8,117 bases of DNA from positions 1 through 8,117 of the forward strand of contig UNSP01000010.1 of NCBI GenBank assembly GCA_900556355.1, in the 5' to 3' direction. This DNA is from Candidatus Saccharimonadota bacterium. GTDB taxonomy: Bacteria; Patescibacteriota; Saccharimonadia; Saccharimonadales; Saccharimonadaceae. Shown here piece after piece: positions 5,039 through 8,117 of the stretch (its first letter is position 1; each line of letters begins with the position of its first letter). The notes below the pieces were generated by a model that was given only the letters and a program-made list of their open reading frames with translations, was not told where the DNA came from and did no database searches. The translations under genes were made by a program, and so were the position numbers.

Positions 5039-7141
5039 ATGTCTAATTTTACTGACGGATTAAATAGCGAGCAGACTCGAGCGGTGACGCATGTTGATGG
5101 GTCGTTGTTGATTTTGGCTGGAGCCGGATCTGGAAAGACCAAAACTCTGACTCATAGAATCGCCTATTTGATTGGCGAGTTGAAAATATTTCCTAGTCGA
5201 ATATTGGCGGTTACATTTACTAATAAAGCCGCGAAGGAAATGCGTCAGAGGTTAGCGCAAATATTGGGTGAGGACTCTGAAAATCGGCAATTTATGCCGT
5301 GGATGGGAACTTTTCACAGTATTTGCGTGCGAATGTTGCGGATGGATGGTGAAAATATTGGTCTGAACAAGCGATTCTTAATTTACGATACCGATGATCA
5401 AATAAGCTTGATGAAGCAAATTATGAAAGCTCGCGGCTTGACGGATAAAGACATTAAACCTCGAGCCGTACTTTCGGTTATTTCGAATGCTAAAAATGAG
5501 ATGAGAAGTGCTGAGGATTTTTCCGCTTCGACTCGCGGCCCAAGAGAGCAGAAAATAGCCGAGCTGTTTTTTGCTTATGAAAAAGCTCTGAAAGATGCTT
5601 CGGCGTTGGATTTTGACGATTTATTGATAAAAACTGTGGAATTATTGAGAAATAAGCCAGATATTCGCCATAAATGGCAGCAGCAATTCGAGCATATTCT
5701 GATTGACGAGTACCAGGACACGAATGCGGTGCAATATGCGCTAATTAAGCTGTTGGTTAATTCGCGCCGCAATTTATGCGTGGTTGGTGATGACGCTCAG
5801 TCGATTTATAGTTTTCGCGGGGCTGATTATACTAACATTCTCAATTTTGAGCGTGATTTTCCAGGTACGACGGTGGTTAAGCTGGAGCAAAATTATCGTT
5901 CGACTGGCGCGATTTTGAATATGGCAAATGCGCTGATTAGTCATAATATTCATAGAACTGATAAAAATTTATGGACGGCGAATGGCGACGGTGTTGAGCC
6001 AAAATTATGGCAATTATACAATGAGTCTGAGGAGGCTTTGGCGATTGCGAATGAAATTCAGGCGCAAATTGCGAACGGTCGTCAATATGGCGACGTGGCG
6101 GTGTTGTATCGAACGAATGCGCAAAGTTACGCAATTGAGCGAGCCTTGCGTCAGAGCTATATCCCGTATAAAATTGTCGGCGGTTTACGATTTTTGGATC
6201 GAGCGGTCGTTAAGGATCTATTGGCATATCTGCGATTGTTATATCAGCCGAGTGATCGAGTTAGTTTTTTGCGAATTGTGAATACGCCAAAACGCGGTGT
6301 TGGAGCAGTAAGTATTTCTAAGTTTCTGGATTGGAATGACGCGTCAGGGAAAGACATAATTAGCGGGTTGCTGGCGGTTGAGGAGGCGGATACTTTGACG
6401 GCGCGCGCAAAACGTCCGTTGCTAGAGTTTGGTCAAAAATTGCACGATTTGCAGCAGGAAATTGACGGATCTCCAGCTGAATTGATTGAAAAGATCATGA
6501 AAAGTACTGGCTATGAAGATTTTATAAACGACGGAACGCCGCAAGCTGAGGAACGAATGGAAAATATCGGCGTGCTTTTGTCGGAGGCGAAGGCTTACGT
6601 TGACGTGGCGACGTTTTTGGAAGAGATGGCTTTGATGTCTTCGACGGATACAACTGCCGATCAACAAGTAACGCTCATGACGCTTCATGCGGCTAAAGGT
6701 TTGGAGTTTCCGGTGGTTTTTTTGGCGGGACTGGAAGAGGGGATTTTGCCGCACGCGAGGGTGTTTGATAGCGGCAATGCTGATGATGTTGAAGAAGAGC
6801 GCAGGTTGTGCTACGTTGGGGTAACTCGGGCGAGGGAAGAATTGTTCGTTAGTTGTGCTAGTTCTCGGACGCAATTTGGTCAGATTGGCTATAATATGCC
6901 ATCGAGGTTTTTGGATGAGATGGGTTTGATGGCTGGTGGGGTTGATAGACCAGCTCAGCCGATCGTAGAGCCTGATTTTTATTCGGAAGATATTGGTTTG
7001 GAAGTTGGTGATCGAGTTCGCAGCCCGAGTTTTGGTTCGGGGGAAATTATTGATAGCGAAGGGCTGAGTGTTACGGTTCAATTTGACAATGGAAATATTA
7101 AGAAATTGAACGTCGAGTTCGCGCGCTTGGAGAAAATTTGA
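5039..7141 (+). CDS. pcrA: ATP-dependent 3'-5' DNA helicase, PcrA/UvrD type
   Basis: A superfamily 1A helicase that unwinds DNA using ATP, with expected roles in nucleotide excision repair, replication-fork maintenance and removal of protein from DNA. The 700-aa product is near the usual PcrA/UvrD length. Motifs in order are the Q motif GLNSEQTRAV (7-16), Walker A GAGSGKT (28-34, Lys33), motif Ia AVTFTNKAAKEM (57-68), GTFHSICVRML (90-100), Walker B LIDEYQDT (221-228), motif III GDDAQSIYSFRGA (250-262), motif IV QNYRST (284-289), motif V LMTLHAAKGLEFPVV (546-560) and motif VI YVGVTRARE (592-600). The end, about 650-700, contains VGDRVRSPSFGSGEI and NIKKLNVEFARLEKI, the small C-terminal tudor-like domain of PcrA that contacts RNA polymerase in studied bacteria. 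The domain favours PcrA over Rep. It starts 4 nt after the preceding gene and lacks a Shine-Dalgarno, so it may rely on coupling or on a leaderless transcript. Confidence 0.95.
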   Translation: MSNFTDGLNSEQTRAVTHVDGSLLILAGAGSGKTKTLTHRIAYLIGELKIFPSRILAVTFTNKAAKEMRQRLAQILGEDSENRQFMPWMGTFHSICVRMLRMDGENIGLNKRFLIYDTDDQISLMKQIMKARGLTDKDIKPRAVLSVISNAKNEMRSAEDFSASTRGPREQKIAELFFAYEKALKDASALDFDDLLIKTVELLRNKPDIRHKWQQQFEHILIDEYQDTNAVQYALIKLLVNSRRNLCVVGDDAQSIYSFRGADYTNILNFERDFPGTTVVKLEQNYRSTGAILNMANALISHNIHRTDKNLWTANGDGVEPKLWQLYNESEEALAIANEIQAQIANGRQYGDVAVLYRTNAQSYAIERALRQSYIPYKIVGGLRFLDRAVVKDLLAYLRLLYQPSDRVSFLRIVNTPKRGVGAVSISKFLDWNDASGKDIISGLLAVEEADTLTARAKRPLLEFGQKLHDLQQEIDGSPAELIEKIMKSTGYEDFINDGTPQAEERMENIGVLLSEAKAYVDVATFLEEMALMSSTDTTADQQVTLMTLHAAKGLEFPVVFLAGLEEGILPHARVFDSGNADDVEEERRLCYVGVTRAREELFVSCASSRTQFGQIGYNMPSRFLDEMGLMAGGVDRPAQPIVEPDFYSEDIGLEVGDRVRSPSFGSGEIIDSEGLSVTVQFDNGNIKKLNVEFARLEKI

Positions 7142-7147
7142 TATAAT
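7139..7147 (+). promoter_or_regulatory. Extended -10 promoter at the pcrA stop codon
   Basis: TGATATAAT is identical to the element before pyk. Its TGA is the pcrA stop codon and TATAAT follows at 7142-7147. No strong -35 is seen (TTCGCG at 7118-7123 is weak). Predicted start of transcription is about 7154, giving a leader of roughly 23 nt before ATG 7177. Confidence 0.65.
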
Positions 7148-7176
7148 AAGAATACCTGCGTTGTGGGTGTGAACTT

Positions 7177-8117
7177 ATGGGTATAAGATTACAAGCAAAA
7201 CACTATTCTAAGAAAATTACGTTTGTTTCTGGCGCGATATTGATGCTGGTTGGCGGTTTGTTTTTTGTTAATCAAGCATTGGCTGACGCCGCTAAGCCAG
7301 CGGCTAAGGCTGGTGAAAAGTTGGTGACGATTTACGACAGGGGCGCAGAAAAGACGATTGTTACGAAAGCGAGAACGATTCGCGAGGCTTTGAAATTGGC
7401 TAAGTTTTCTATTGATGAACACCAAGACGTAGTCGAGCCGAGTCTTGATTCGGAGATGGTGGCAGAGAAGTACAACATTAATATTTTCCGCGCTCGTCCA
7501 ATAACAATTGTCGATGGAAATAAGCGCCTAAAGGTAACTACCGCCGAGCAGACGCCAGCTTTGATCGCGAAGGCTGCTGGGCTGACTTTATACCGCGAAG
7601 ATAAGACGCATTTTACGAATTCCGACGATCTTTTGGTGAACGGTGTGGGTCTGGTAATGAAGATTGAGCGATCAAAACAGCGAACGATGACTGAAGAAGT
7701 TGATGTTAATTTTGAGATTGAGCAGATTAAGGACGATTCTCAGCCGATTGGATTTAAGAGTGTTAAGCAGCTTGGGGAAAAAGGTATGCGGAAGGTGACT
7801 TATCAGGTTGAGGTAGAGAGCGAGCGCGAAATTAGTCGTAAGGAAGTTGCTAGCGAAATCACAAAGCAGTCAAAGAAGCAGATTGAAATAATTGGCACGA
7901 AGCCTAAAAATCCATTGACGAAAAGTAAGGGCGCGCAGATATTTACCGACTCTAAGGGCGTAGCACATCGCGAGACGTATTATGATTTGCCGATGAATAT
8001 TGTGATAAAAGCTTGTGGTAGCGGCGGTACTTATACGGTGCGGGCGGATGGCGCGAAGGTTGATAAAGATGGCTATATTTTGGTGGCGGCTAATTATGGT
8101 AATTATCCGCGATGCTC
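7177..8117 (+). CDS. Secreted cell-wall type protein, DUF348-G5-3D-like (partial)
   Basis: The frame is open from ATG 7177 to the window edge (313 codons plus 2 nt), so the C-terminus is missing. Residues 1-36 form a Sec signal peptide: a Lys-rich start, a hydrophobic stretch (about 14-31) and an ALA cleavage site after residue 36. Two DUF348 (ubiquitin-like) repeats follow, at about 47-92 and 103-155. A G5 domain lies at about 160-242, including EEVDVNFEIEQIKD and RKVTYQVEVESE. From about 255 the sequence YYDLPMNIV, YTVRADGAKVDKDGY and AANYGNYPRC looks like the start of a 3D or related double-psi barrel domain. The same architecture occurs in YabE-like proteins and, with a lysozyme-like domain, in resuscitation-promoting factors, so a peptidoglycan-binding or wall-cleaving role outside the membrane is inferred. 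A weak GTGGG-type RBS lies about 9 nt upstream. No in-frame alternative start exists before a TAA at 7147. Confidence 0.87.
   Translation, partial: MGIRLQAKHYSKKITFVSGAILMLVGGLFFVNQALADAAKPAAKAGEKLVTIYDRGAEKTIVTKARTIREALKLAKFSIDEHQDVVEPSLDSEMVAEKYNINIFRARPITIVDGNKRLKVTTAEQTPALIAKAAGLTLYREDKTHFTNSDDLLVNGVGLVMKIERSKQRTMTEEVDVNFEIEQIKDDSQPIGFKSVKQLGEKGMRKVTYQVEVESEREISRKEVASEITKQSKKQIEIIGTKPKNPLTKSKGAQIFTDSKGVAHRETYYDLPMNIVIKACGSGGTYTVRADGAKVDKDGYILVAANYGNYPRC

Noticed and set aside
6422..7081. Long minus-strand open frame of 219 codons opposite pcrA
   Set aside because: It is antisense to conserved helicase motifs, has Arg/His/Ser/Asn-rich composition typical of a shadow frame, and no RBS.
2996..7141. 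UGA recoded as glycine (Gracilibacteria/Absconditabacteria code)
   Set aside because: pgk ends in tandem TGA TAA, pcrA ends at TGA at the usual family end, and no gene contains internal in-frame TGA.
1..8117. CRISPR arrays, tRNA/rRNA genes, insertion sequences or long direct repeats
   Set aside because: None seen on reading either strand. The window is almost entirely protein-coding with short gaps.

Overview
The window reads as a piece of a small, AT-rich bacterial genome. My best guess is Patescibacteria (CPR), probably Saccharibacteria. The guess rests on compact genes with gaps of 4-24 nt, near-absence of leaders at some starts, the style of the glycolytic enzymes (for example the QDGF variant in phosphoglycerate kinase), and the secreted DUF348-G5-3D type protein at the right edge. 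This is pattern recognition, not a database result. TGA acts as a stop (pgk ends in tandem in-frame TGA TAA, and no gene has an internal TGA), so nothing suggests the UGA-glycine code of Gracilibacteria or Absconditabacteria.

Layout: positions 1-193 hold the start of a minus-strand membrane protein cut by the window edge. A 133-bp intergenic region (194-326) carries divergent promoter signals. From 327 to 7141 five genes run on the plus strand with very short gaps and look like one operon: pyk (pyruvate kinase), pgk (phosphoglycerate kinase), tpiA (triosephosphate isomerase), an unrecognised acidic, probably disordered protein with one C-terminal membrane helix, and pcrA/uvrD (superfamily 1 DNA helicase). 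From 7177 to the edge is the start of a secreted cell-wall type protein with DUF348, G5 and 3D-like regions, under its own promoter.

Functionally, tpiA, pgk and pyk belong to the triose half of glycolysis, and pgk and pyk are its two ATP-yielding steps. GAPDH, phosphoglycerate mutase and enolase are not here. The pyruvate kinase has Lys where K+-dependent enzymes have Glu, which predicts K+-independent activity.

The most striking observation is that pgk is split by a single in-frame TAA at 2633-2635. The downstream 120 codons continue in the same frame with intact PGK motifs, so one base substitution (or a recoding event, or a sequence error) explains it. The second theme is promoter architecture. 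TGATATAAT occurs 7 nt before the pyk ATG and again at the pcrA stop codon. The close variant TGATAAAAT occurs 6 nt before the pcrA ATG and 13 nt before the ATG that follows the pgk stop. This suggests leaderless or near-leaderless transcripts driven by extended -10 promoters.
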